NCBI GenBank assembly: GCA_019633425.1 | Contig: WSUB01000226.1 | Span: 1 to 55,692, forward strand | Direction: 5' to 3' | Length of the DNA stretch: 55,692 bases | DNA from: Tulasnella sp. 424 | Lineage: Eukaryota; Basidiomycota; Agaricomycetes; Cantharellales; Tulasnellaceae | Shown here: piece by piece, positions 1 through 10,069 of the stretch | Layout of the letters: every line of letters begins with the position of its first letter | Position numbering within the stretch: position 1 is the first letter of the stretch | The notes under the pieces: generated by a model | What the model was told of the DNA's origin: nothing | The model's input: the letters and a program-made list of their open reading frames with translations, nothing else | The model's database searches: none | Program-made: the position numbers and the translations under genes

Positions 1-2034
1 CAAGAGAGGCATGCCGCTCCTCTGGATAACACGTATTCACTGGATGAGGCCATGTCGTATTCGGCGCCAACTACTGCGCCATTAAGCGCCGAGTAAGTCG
101 AACTAGAGGATGCGGTGCCGACAGCGGTCCCCAAGGCAGACGCACCGTACCCGGTGGAAGTCGGACTGAAGGATGCGAGCTGCCCATAGCAAACCATTGG
201 AATGGTATATACCGTGGATGGTGGGATGATTCCAGAGTACGAGGTTACACTCAGGCTTGGCTTTGGAGGCGGGAGATCGTCAAATGTCGTGTCGATTTCG
301 TCACGAGTGGTCTTGAACAGGACAGAGTCTCGTCCGTAAGGCTGTAGACCGGGGTCTTTGAAGTTACCGCATTGCTGACGCTGGTGGGATCGAGAGAGCG
401 AGAGGAGGTAGTGTAGACCCCACTTGTTGAAAGCACCGCTGTCCGCGATGCCGAGGAGGACTTGGCCCGAAATGTCCTCTCCGAGATCCAAAGCGTCGGA
501 CGCTACGGAAGGCTCGGCCGGTTTTTCTCCGGGGAACGCGGCATGTATGCGAGATACGATGTCTTTGAATGCAGTCGCGGCGTTTGGAGGGACAGGATAT
601 GTCGAGACAAAGTAATATCCGTGAGAATTGCTGCCAGTAGCCGCAATTTCCTTGTGCACAGTGGATACAAAGTCCAAGCGGAAGCTTTGATACAGCAGAG
701 CTGGGTCGGTGGCGCTTTCGGATGGAGGGAGATGAGCATCGCTGATGACTTGAGTTGTCTTTAGTTCTTCGTCAGAATCCCAAGGACGGCAGCGGGCCGT
801 TACGGTCACTGGTGACTTGGACAGGCTCTTGGGCAGCCTGATAACAACGTCTCGGGTTTGACCGTACTGTAGTTGGCCAAGTGGGACCTGAACTCCCCAG
901 CTCGCTTTGTTGACCTCGAAGGATCCTAGAACTTCCATCTCCTTGGCAACTTCGCTATCATCGACCTCGATATCGACGAAGAGACCTTCTGCATAAGTAA
1001 CATAGGTGTTGGCTACAGCATGGACGAAGTTGGTCCCAACCATGCCAGAGTCTGCAATGAAGCCAAAGTGACCGTTCCCGATCTTGGCGATATCATTGAG
1101 GAGTTTAGAGTCGAGGGAGTAACCGAAGCCAAACGTATTAATGGTAAACTTGGTCTTGTCCTTCGGTCGAGACTCGAGATAAAGCTTGAGCATGGGGATG
1201 TGGCCCCGTGGAGGTTTCACGTTGGGTTGACCATCCGTGAGGAGGAAGATAGAAGAAAGGCGGTGTTTCGGGTTGCCGTACTCTAGGCTTGGAAGTGGCG
1301 TGTCCATAGTCATATTGGCAATGCCGGCTACGATGGCACCACCCGCCGCAGCCAAGCTCGCGATTGTGCTGCCAGGGGATTCGGGATCGGCGGCTGGGGG
1401 AGCTCCTGTAAGGATGTTCATGGATTGTTTGAGGCCATCCCAGAGGTTGGTGTTGCCACTGGGTCGAAGGGATTCCACTTCTTTGAGAGCTTTTGCTTTG
1501 CCTTCCTTATCGGTATGCGTTAGAGGTAAGACAACCTAGATTCCAATATGGTCAACACGTTCCTTCCGGAAATTGGATTGATATCGATGACCCACCTCGG
1601 CGATTCCGGCGAAGGAGACGATAGCAATTCGATCCTCTGGTTTCATCGTGGTGATGATAGTATTTGCCGCATGCTTAACGACATCGAGGACACTCAGTCC
1701 GGTACGTTCTGAAGGGGGACGATAAGCTATCACTGGGAGTTCCCTTGACAAGAATGGTTCATTGCTCACCGTTTTCGCCTGGAATAGGTGCCCCCGAGCT
1801 CATGCTGTCAGACACATCGATCGTGAGGACGAAATCCACAGGAGCGCGTTTGGCTTTGAGTTGCTCCTTCTCCTCCTTCTCATCTTTTTCTGGTTTAGGG
1901 ACACCCATAAGAGGTGCAGCGGGTGGTTTGACGGTGATGAGAACATCCCTGCCACTTGGATCAGCAGTCAAGGTCAAGTTGAGCTGTGAGGCACTCTCAT
2001 CGTATGCTGGCGGGGTCGCGTCGAGGGTGACCAT
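1..2034 (-). CDS. VWA-domain protein (VWA plus Vwaint-like region), C-terminus off window
   Basis: Three exons read on the minus strand: 2034-1770, 1708-1596 and 1535-1 (still open at the window edge, about 638 residues seen). The first exon ends in a VWA strand with the MIDAS motif DVSDSMS (DxSxS). Later MIDAS positions are visible as SGNTNLWDGL (Thr) and LLTDGQPN (Asp), so the metal-dependent adhesion site looks complete. The introns are 61 and 60 nt with GT-AG ends and keep the frame. After VWA comes a beta-rich stretch, then a segment containing WGLHYLLSLSRSHQ and NFKDPGLQPYG. This matches my recollection of the Vwaint region that follows VWA in fungal VWA/Hint proteins. No Hint (Vint) domain lies between VWA and this segment in what is visible. 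Such proteins are thought to be intracellular scaffolds; function here is unknown. The start is the first ATG of the open frame, below a TATA box. Confidence 0.85.
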
Positions 2035-2105
2035 GGTGTGTTGGATGGTGGGTGTTGGTGGATGATAGGAAGATAGGATTGAGGAAAGATCACGACGGTC
2101 TGTCC

Positions 2106-2113
2106 TTTATATA
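2106..2113 (-). promoter_or_regulatory. TATA box of the VWA gene
   Basis: The minus strand reads TATATAAAGG about 75 nt upstream of the ATG at 2034. This is a plausible core promoter position. It is seen by motif only. Confidence 0.5.
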
Positions 2114-3659
2114 CTACAGAGTGACTACGTTGAACGTTCCTGCGGGCGATGATCGGACAAGTGGGTCGGGCGGAGGCCAGGCACCGCCGCCACAAACATA
2201 AGCAAGCAACCGGTGTGAGGCGAAAAGAACGCAGAACACGGCGGCAATGTGTGAGAAACCATGTTCGGGATACTTCCAAAGCCGAAACACGATGCGATCA
2301 TTCCCTGCTAAAATCCCCTAATCGGCGTATGTTTTCCGAACTCAAACATGTCCTGGACAGGGGCGGTCACATCCACCTCCCCTTGTGTCTGCAACTTCTA
2401 TCTACCTCCGGATCTCATTCACACCTCCTCGATGCCAGTATTCCCCGCTGCACATGTTGCGCGGCTGAACCCGCTCTTGAGAAGTCCTTCCCGTCCAACA
2501 CCACCCCTTCTTCGTGTTGCCCGAATTCTCTCTCTAGTCTTTGCGCTTTCTCCACCATCAAGGTTGAGCATTTTCCTCCACGAAAAACGAGTGAGTGAGT
2601 TCTAAGCCTTCTTCAATCTAGGACTCATCGTGGCCTCCTCCCTTTCAATCGACAGAGCTGGTTTTGATAGCCGAGGCCTTAAGCTTGAATACAGAGGATG
2701 TAGGACGAATTAACGCAAACGCGGTATGTTGGTCCATAAATGGGGGTCGGAAGTGGTCGGAAGCGTGGGGGACGAAAGTACCCTAAAAGAGGGTGTTTTA
2801 GATCCAGCTTCTCTGAGGGATTTCGTCGTCCTCCCCGAGAGGCTAACCAAACAGGCGCCCTCAAGCGACACCTCTCTTTAGGTAAGCCCCTTCCCTCCGG
2901 CGGTTTTTACTTTCCGGGGGGGGGGGGGGGGAAATGGTGGTGAGGGAGACAGATAAGAGTAACCTATTGGTACAGATAGAAGAAAAAAAAAAGAGGAAAG
3001 AGTATTTGTATCCGCTCGCGCCGATGCGATGAAGAAACTATTGGTGGAAAAGGGGGAAATGGGAGGGGTGCGGGCTATTCGGAACTGCATGGCGATGCGA
3101 TGCCGTTGAAGCTAAAACGGGGGAGACATAGCCGAAATCACAGCCGCAAGGAAAATGGGGGAGAGTGGGCATTCGAGAGGCCCGCGTGTATGGATGAGTA
3201 GGAGAGTGGGGAGCCATGGTCAATTGGACGCTTGGCTGAAACGAGAAGAGGAAAAAGGAAAAAGTTGTCGGTAGGAGCGAGAGGGGAAAAAATGTCCGAG
3301 TGATAGATAGGGAAGTAACAAAAGGCGCGAGCGAGGAAAGGGAAGAAAAAAATGGTAGGTGAAGTAGCACCACAGCGTACTCCGAACCTCTCTCTATGTG
3401 GTTGGGTGTTGCACACTCTCTACACTTCACGGTGGTCATTAGGGTGGATATGGGCGCATGTCGTAACTTCGTCGCAGTCGTCGTGTATGAAACGAAATGC
3501 GGAAAAGTGTAGACAGGAAAAAGAGTTGGGAACGCCGTTAGTCGTAATGTTTGGGATAAGTCGCAACGAAAGTCTGCACAGTCGGGGTCAGGTCAGCACA
3601 GATTTCGAAGAAGGGCTTTGAACCGGGATGCCGCGCACCTTTGTACAACGATTTCAAGC
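2114..3659. other. Intergenic region; right part is the duplicated 3' flank of the PP1/CBM21 gene
   Basis: No gene was recognised. The part from about 2916 to 3659 is closely similar to 10070-10823 (shared landmarks include a GACAGATAAGAG run and a TTTGTATCCGCTCGCGCCGA run). It is therefore the downstream flank of the left gene copy, duplicated together with the gene. An uninterrupted run of 16 G lies at 2916-2931. The part from 2114 to 2900 is unique and holds only short chance ORFs. Confidence 0.7.
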
Positions 3660-6600
3660 TCATTCGGAAACCGCATTCGAGGAGTAACCCCACCAGGCCG
3701 CTGTATTGGCCAAACCAGGCGAGTTAGCGCGAGGAGTATCCACACCAGTACCAACCACCGAGCCAACCGAAGGACTAGCGACAGCCGAAGAATTTGCAGG
3801 AGAGGTCGTCGTTGGAGGAGACACGCCGGGCGAAGAGACGAAGAAGCAGTATTTGGCCAAGAACTCTGGAGGAGGACCGTTGCCCGAGGCAGGAGAAGCA
3901 CCCATGTTGAGTCCCAATCCGAATTGAGGAATGGGAGTGGTGTCAGGTTGGTCCCTCGACGCCGAAGTCCTAGCAGCCAAAGCAGACGGTCCACCCTCTT
4001 CAGTCGCACTCGAATTCGCCGTCGCCTTCTTGTGCGTAAGACCAGGGACCGAACCAGGCAAAGGAGGAGTGTAAAGGGGAGAAGGGGAAGCTCGAACTGG
4101 ACCGGGAGGAGGGAGTGATGGTAGAGATTGAGTTCGCGTGACGGGGGAAGTATCATGTCCGCGGTTCACCGACGCCAATCCCCTAGCTAAAGCAGACTGT
4201 CCACCTTCTTCAGTCGAACTCGAATTCGCCGTCGCCTTCTTGCCCATCTTGAATGCAAGCTCGTAACTCTTGTCGGCGTTGTTATCCCACCATTCACCCC
4301 CACTTTCCCATCCCCACTGGCTGGGGACCTGATACCTCACGACGAGGAACATCCGCTTGTTCGGCAACGTCCACTCGATTTCTTCCAGCTTGATCGCGAA
4401 CGTGAATCGGCTCCATGGTTCGCTCTTCCTGTTCGAGATAGGGAGGTTGGAGGACAAACCGGATGATGGGATACCAGATACGATAGCGGACCGACTGTGA
4501 CTGGGGGTGAAGAGAGAACCGGAGGAAGAGAACGGCGGGGGGATATTGGGGAGGGAGACGCTGTAAGTGCAGCTGACTTCGCTAATCGTCTGCCAATCGT
4601 CGAGCGTGAACTTGACGGCAACGCGCTTCTGGAACGCCACATCGCGGACGAGAACTAGTTAAAACGGGAAAGATCGTGTCAGTAAACAGTTATGAAACAT
4701 AGAATTCCGTCAGAAACAAGAAGGAATGATATGGGAGATACGGGATAGCCGGTGGTTGGGAAGGCTTTAAGGAGAGGGATGAGTCACTGGTGGGAGATGT
4801 GGACTTCCCATGCGGTAATCGCGGCGGGAATAGGCGAAGGGGAAAGGAGAGGGAAAGAGGTGGCGCAAAATCCCGGACCAAAACGTCGTGAACTAAAAAA
4901 GGGAAAGTATCCAACTCACCACTACCACGAAGAGTGGGTGGTCTTGTAGCGGGGAGCACGATCGTCTCCAAATACACGAAATGCCGTTCATCGCTCACGC
5001 CGTAGCCGTTCGAGCTCAGAGCGCGCTTCATCGGCACCTCGGACGATACCGCCTCATCGAGCTTCGGCACGATCTCGTTTTTGGGCATGGCGGGGAACGG
5101 ATAACGCGATCCGGAACCAACGGGCGCATCGTATCCCTCCGTCTCACTCTCGGAATCGTATCCATCGGGGTTGGATAAAGATTGTGGACGCGCGCCTTTG
5201 GAAAAGACGACGACGGATTCCAGGACCGACTTTTCCGACGCAAAGTGAACCGACCTGGGAGGCTGGGTTACGACTGTCGTAGATGGCGATGAACGCGGTT
5301 TCAGTGCTCCTGTAGATGCTGGTTGTCCGTGGTCTTCGGGGGTCGACTCACAGTAAGTCGACAAGTAAGTCGGCCCAGGCGACCTCGAAGCGGATCCTCC
5401 GTCGCTTAACGCCGCCACTGCGGTCCCCTGAAGGTTGGGAGTTGAAGGTGCTGATTGCGTTAGAGCACGCTGGTGTGCAAGGGATGGGAGATGCGGTGAC
5501 GAGTGATTCGACTGGGTATGACGCATAAACGCAGGGAGAAGAGAAAAATTAGTACAAGCGCGTCATGCCGAGACAAGAGAGACACCGCGTTTGCGAGGTG
5601 ACAGCTCGGGCGGCCATAGAACGCACGGAAAAGCTGCCGTGTTTGTTTTTTTCTCCAAGCAGCTCGGTCATTGCGTTTCGAACGCCAGAGCCGGCATGAG
5701 CGTTGGGTGAGAGGAGTCGGACGATTCCAGGCACACAGCCCAGTTAACCGACGCGGTCCTCAGAACCTCTTGATGGCTTTAGAAAACAAAACCAGGAAAA
5801 ACTCACCTTCAAAGCGGGCTTAACTGGGAACTTGTCTCTGGCCGATGGCTCGCTCCGGAGACTGGAGTAAGGCGAGAGGTAGACCGACGGCGATGGCTGC
5901 TGTTCGGCGGATGGGCCAGCAATCGGTGGCGAGGAGACGCTCTGTTGCATGGGCGACGCCGCCGTGACTGATAAAGAAGGGAATGGAACAGGTCGGGATA
6001 GAGGAGCCGAGTGGCCGTGGACGGTCGAGTCTTCCGAGGAGCCAGCATGCAGCTCGAATTTGGGGGATTTGACTGATGCAGAGGTGACCAACCACCTTTG
6101 ATTGAGTTTTTGAATATCCGAAGGTTGGAGCGAAGAGTCAAAATCTAGAACGGAGAACGCGCTGCCCCAAAAGGCTTAAACACGGCCCTGACCAAGGGCA
6201 TTGCGCGAACATACTTGGCAAACACTTCCAGAAGCGAGTCTTGGTTCGCGACAATGGGCGAGCGAGGTTCTCCCGAACGGATTGTAGATGCGGGATCGCT
6301 TTCATTTTGGGATGCTGAGATTGACAAAGCTTCGTATAGTCGAGTGGCGATATTAATCACAAGCTCCCTTGTTGCGTCCTAGTAGTGAGGCTAAATAAGG
6401 TTATTTCTAGCGGATCAAAGAGGAAAAACCTACGTCCTGATAACGGCACTTAATTTCGTTTTCGAGGTACCACAGACCTTCTCTAACCGAGGCAACCGCT
6501 GGAGGCATTGCAGTATCGGAGTACTGTCCGTCCAGTTCTTGTTCAATTCCTTCATGTAGGAGCGAAAGCCAGTAATAATCATCGAAGACAACGTTGTTTG

Positions 6601-8853
6601 CAAGTTCCTGTTCTGGGTTGGATAGACCGAGCTTACAGCCGAGGGGTCAGTGCGAGATGTAAGCGAGGTTCGGGTTGAACTTACACAGAACGGTGGCTTG
6701 TGCAATTCGTTAAGCATCTCACACAACGTTTCCCGGCCCTCTGACCACGATACGCACATCTCAGGTCCGAAAGAAATCTGCTCGGTTGGCAAAAGCTTCG
6801 CAACATTAAGCAAGACCCTATTCGTCGAGCATCAGTCAAGAGATCATCCAACTTCGTTTGAGCTTCACCCTTCGAGTGCCTCGATGAGATTGTAGTATTC
6901 CTCCAGATTTTCCAGCCCAGAAAACTCGATACTAGCGCCGATAGCGAGGATATGATTGCAGATGTCACGAGCGCGAGCGAGTATGGCGTAAATCTTGTGT
7001 TTGTTCCGTGTTACCATGGGAGCCCCCCTCCCCAACGATTGAAGCAGCAAGACCAAGGGTTCAGCAGCGGGCGTAACTTCATGATAAAGGCGTATTATTT
7101 CCTCGGGGAGAGAGATGGGTATTGGATTTTGGGGGGTCGCTGGTGCGGGTGAGATCGATGATGATGGTGCCAGAATCTGAAGATTGGCGATGTTACCCCA
7201 AGAGTCGTGTAAAGCGCTCAAAGTGTCTCGGTCCAGACGATTCTCTAAGCTGATGACTTTCAATGCGCTATTCCGGAGCTATGGGTCAGCGAATGCTAGG
7301 CAATATCTTTCCGCAGCTCACCCCGCTGCTGCATCCCAGAAGTCTAGCGAAGCACTTCCCAGACCCCCAGATTTCATTGTTACGGTCGCTGTGTCGGATA
7401 AGATTTTAAGGAGGAGCTCCCTAGTATCCTCAGCCTGAAAATTCAAAAGATCGAACAATGCTGTAACTTCGCCGTCAAACATGCCTACCATATTCATATC
7501 TTGTTTCATTTCGTTCACCAAGTAGTTTAGTCTGTGTATATACTGTGCCTGGATTGGGGTGCCTTCTCCCTCAAGGTACATAGACTCGACGGGAACCTCG
7601 ATGCCCTGATGCAAAAGAAGAGATGACCACGAGCAATCGTCAAAATATCGGTCTTGCTTTGCATGCGCCGAGTCATTTATGCCACATGCCTGAATAAAAT
7701 GCGAAGTTAAGGCTAGATAGTCTTTGACTTACGGATTCTACTTACGATAAACCACGATGCTGTTACTTCATAGAGCCGACTGAGTCTCACACATGAGTTG
7801 TTCCAGGTCACCAGTGACGAAACTCCAAAAGGCATCATCTCTTTAGAAACAATCTCAGTAAGCTCTAATAGGATCCTTTAGCATCTCCTGGTCAGACGAA
7901 GAAGTGGTACGGCGGGTAGTCCAATCTTACTGTTCAAGCCCATCCATCATTTCCCAGCATCGTTCGAGAATCTCGGACCCGGATTTTGATTCACCTCCAA
8001 TGTGTGCCGTATGGTGAAGATAATTGCAAAGATCCCGGCATTTAAGTACCAATCGGTAAAGCTGGTGTTTGGATCTTATTGCGTTAGGCACGGCCCTTCC
8101 AAGCGCTAAGATCAGATCGACAATCTGCTTCGTACTCGGCGTTGAGGTGTTCTCAATACAAGCGAGCTCTTGGACCAGGTTATCATTGATATATTTCAGG
8201 ATAGGCGACTCCAACCGAGATTGACTATTTGATGGTCCGCTTGTTGGCATTCCAGGAGCTTTCGACACCTCCTCTACGTCTGCATTCCTTTCGGTCAAAT
8301 CCCGCGGCTTGAGCAGTCCTGTATGACCGCCTGCAGCGGAGTCCTCGGAGTCCGTGTCGGATCGGTGCAATTCAAATCGCGGGGATTTCACCACGGCCGG
8401 GGGAGGTCTCATCGAGAGGAGGTCCTGGGCGGTAGGAGAGCTGGTGCCATGAGACATGATCTTGGACGCGAGTGGGTTGTGGATGGCGGCGGTGGCAGCA
8501 TTAGCAGCCTTGTTTTCCTCTTCCGAGTCTTCCGAAGAGTCAGTACGCAGCTCGAATTTGGGGGATTTGGCTACAGCCCGGGGTGGTGTCGAGACTGAAG
8601 CCGAGCTGGCGGCGGTGGAGACGGAGAACGAGGCGGATAGGGGACCACCTGGCATGGTAAATTTGGGGATACCTGGACGAGCGTTCCGTCTCTGTACACC
8701 AGCGAGAGGCGCGAAAGCGCCAGGACCTTCCTCATCTGTGAAGGAACCTGAGCGATGGTGATTTCCCTCTGAGGTCAGGTTGCGATCGGCGGCGGTTAAC
8801 GTTCCTGGGGGGGTGTAAGTCATATTCGCTCTTGGACTGGGGGTAGGAGGCAA
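3660..8853 (-). CDS. Chimeric PP1-targeting CBM21 protein with inserted tandem helical domains (left copy)
   Basis: Minus-strand multi-exon gene, paralogue of 10824-14836. Exon 1 is 8853-7931 and encodes the same N-terminus (TPPGTLTAADRNL; KSPKFEL at about residue 96). At about residue 140 it departs into a second KSPRFEL and a helical domain. Exons supported by frame and by repeat comparison are 7875-7746, 7689-about 7392, about 7335-7322 (uncertain), 7278-6869, 6817-6685, one ending near 6434, and one from about 6381. The gene then returns to the paralogue at about 6090-5806 (third KSPKFEL), followed by 5511-4920 and 4654-3660. Exon 5511-4920 carries the PP1-docking RVxF-type motif SVHFA. 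Exon 4654-3660 carries CBM21, with VLVRDVAFQKRVAVKF and EWWDNNADKSY. The central linker is about 400 residues shorter than in the right copy. By family role it would bring protein phosphatase 1 to glycogen. The joins near 7390-7280 and 6300-6090 are unresolved, so partial pseudogenisation cannot be excluded. Confidence 0.7.
6150..8211 (-). other. Insert: two tandem copies of a helical-bundle domain
   Basis: Translated exons show two homologous units. Unit A runs from about 8211 to 7340 and unit B from about 7278 to 6150. Matching landmarks are LGRAVPNAIRSKHQLYRLV with LGRGAPMVTRNKHKIYAIL, CRDLCNYL with ARDICNHIL, DDCSWSSLLLHQGIE with DDYYWLSLLHEGIE, and EDTRELLL with DATRELVI. The introns fall at equivalent places in both units: after GLEQ and ALEG, before the DD..W segment, and just before the DTREL/ATREL helix. 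The phases are the same. The pattern of N-K-x(2)-hydrophobic helices followed by a second amphipathic helix resembles the four-helix HeLo/MLKL-type N-terminal domains common in Agaricomycetes. That assignment is inference. The homology between the two units is direct observation. Confidence 0.65.
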
Positions 8854-10069
8854 GGCTGTCTTTTAGCACGCACACGGCGGGTAAAGTCAAAGACGAGTCT
8901 GGTCAAACTCCGCGTATCACACGGGCCGCCCCTCCACCCAACACTGGAACCCCACCTCAGATATCGGAATATAGAGCTTTATGAGGGCTTCCTGGGGCTC
9001 TTATGGCTTCATAAATGTGATCAAAGGACTGAGACTGGGCCAATACCCCAAATGGGCACCACTGGAAGGATCGGGGATAACAGTGACTTCGTCCGTAAAC
9101 ACCGTTTACGCCTCCAGCTGCAGGCCCGTCACTGCCAGCGTATTTCGAAAGAGAGATGGCTGATTAGAGATTAAGGAGCTCTTTATATATGCTTTTAATT
9201 GAACCATCATCTTTCTGAAGCGGGTGGCATTGATAATTTGACCTAATTTGAGTGCAATGAGCGTTGGCGCTGTCGGAGGTTGGCAGGGTTCTCTTCGAGA
9301 GGGCGCGCAGCCCCGGCTTGCGAGAGTAGAGTCTGGGTTGGAAGACTTTATCGACACAGTCAATCAAGCTTACTACGAGGTCGCGCCGGGCCACGAGATT
9401 CCCGCTGAAAAGCGTAACTCACTTATGGTGACACTGGAAGGACGATTCGGCGTCGCAGTTGTCACATCGAGGACCTCGTTGGTAGAGGGGATGGTGAACG
9501 AGCGGGGATCAGGATCGATCGATCTAGAGGCTCAGTATATTATATTAGTCCTACGATGTAGTTGGTAATCCTGTAAGGAAATGAATTACTTAAATGTAGA
9601 TGTTCTTGGTGAGGTCTCTGCATGTTGGCTGGGCGGTACACTTCAGTGCCGAGAGCCCTGATTCCGTCGAGCAGCTTACACTTGAAGTTATATATAGACG
9701 CACTTTCATGAGTATTTCAGTGAGATATCTGCTAGGGGCGCTCTTATCTGGGCGGACCTCGTGTGCACAGTGGTTGTAGAACTTAGACGAGTCGGGGGTA
9801 AAAGACCCGCGTACGCTGGTATCCAGATCTTGTCCTAGCCTAGGCGTAGCATTCAATTTTACTTTCGAGACGAGGATATTTTCGTTGGATGCTCAGAGAA
9901 GCTCAAGATTTCATCACGCAACACACAGAAGATGACGAGCAGAAGAGATAGATAGATACCATCTACAGCAGCTTTGGTCCTACCGAGACAACAGAGACGA
10001 AGAGAGAAAGATGGACAGAGAAATTTGGGAAGCGACGCGATGATGGCCCGGAAAGAAAAAGGCTTTTAT
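8854..10069. other. Intergenic spacer between the two PP1/CBM21 copies
   Basis: No gene was recognised. A small plus-strand ORF (9248-9568, about 106 codons) has no recognisable domain and no matching copy. A short perfect hairpin (7-bp arms, 3-nt loop, CGTAAAC/GTTTACG) lies at 9094-9110. Confidence 0.5.

Larger units (their letters stand above)
2916..8853 (-). repeat. Left unit of a tandem gene duplication (partner 10070-14836)
   Basis: The gene body, introns and 3' flank correspond to 10070-14836 in the same orientation. The long intron between the KPALK and SNHSS exons is kept in both (about 294 and 320 nt). Divergence is moderate, and small indels dominate non-coding parts. The unit differs from its partner by the helical insert and by loss of the central linker. 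Confidence 0.85.

Noticed and set aside
3038..3439. Minus-strand ORF of 133 codons with an equivalent at 10374-10808
   Set aside because: The similarity is explained by duplication of the 3' flank; frames differ between the two copies, so coding is unlikely.
9248..9568. 106-codon plus-strand ORF between the two PP1/CBM21 copies
   Set aside because: No domain, no paralogue, no promoter-like leader; not supported as a gene.
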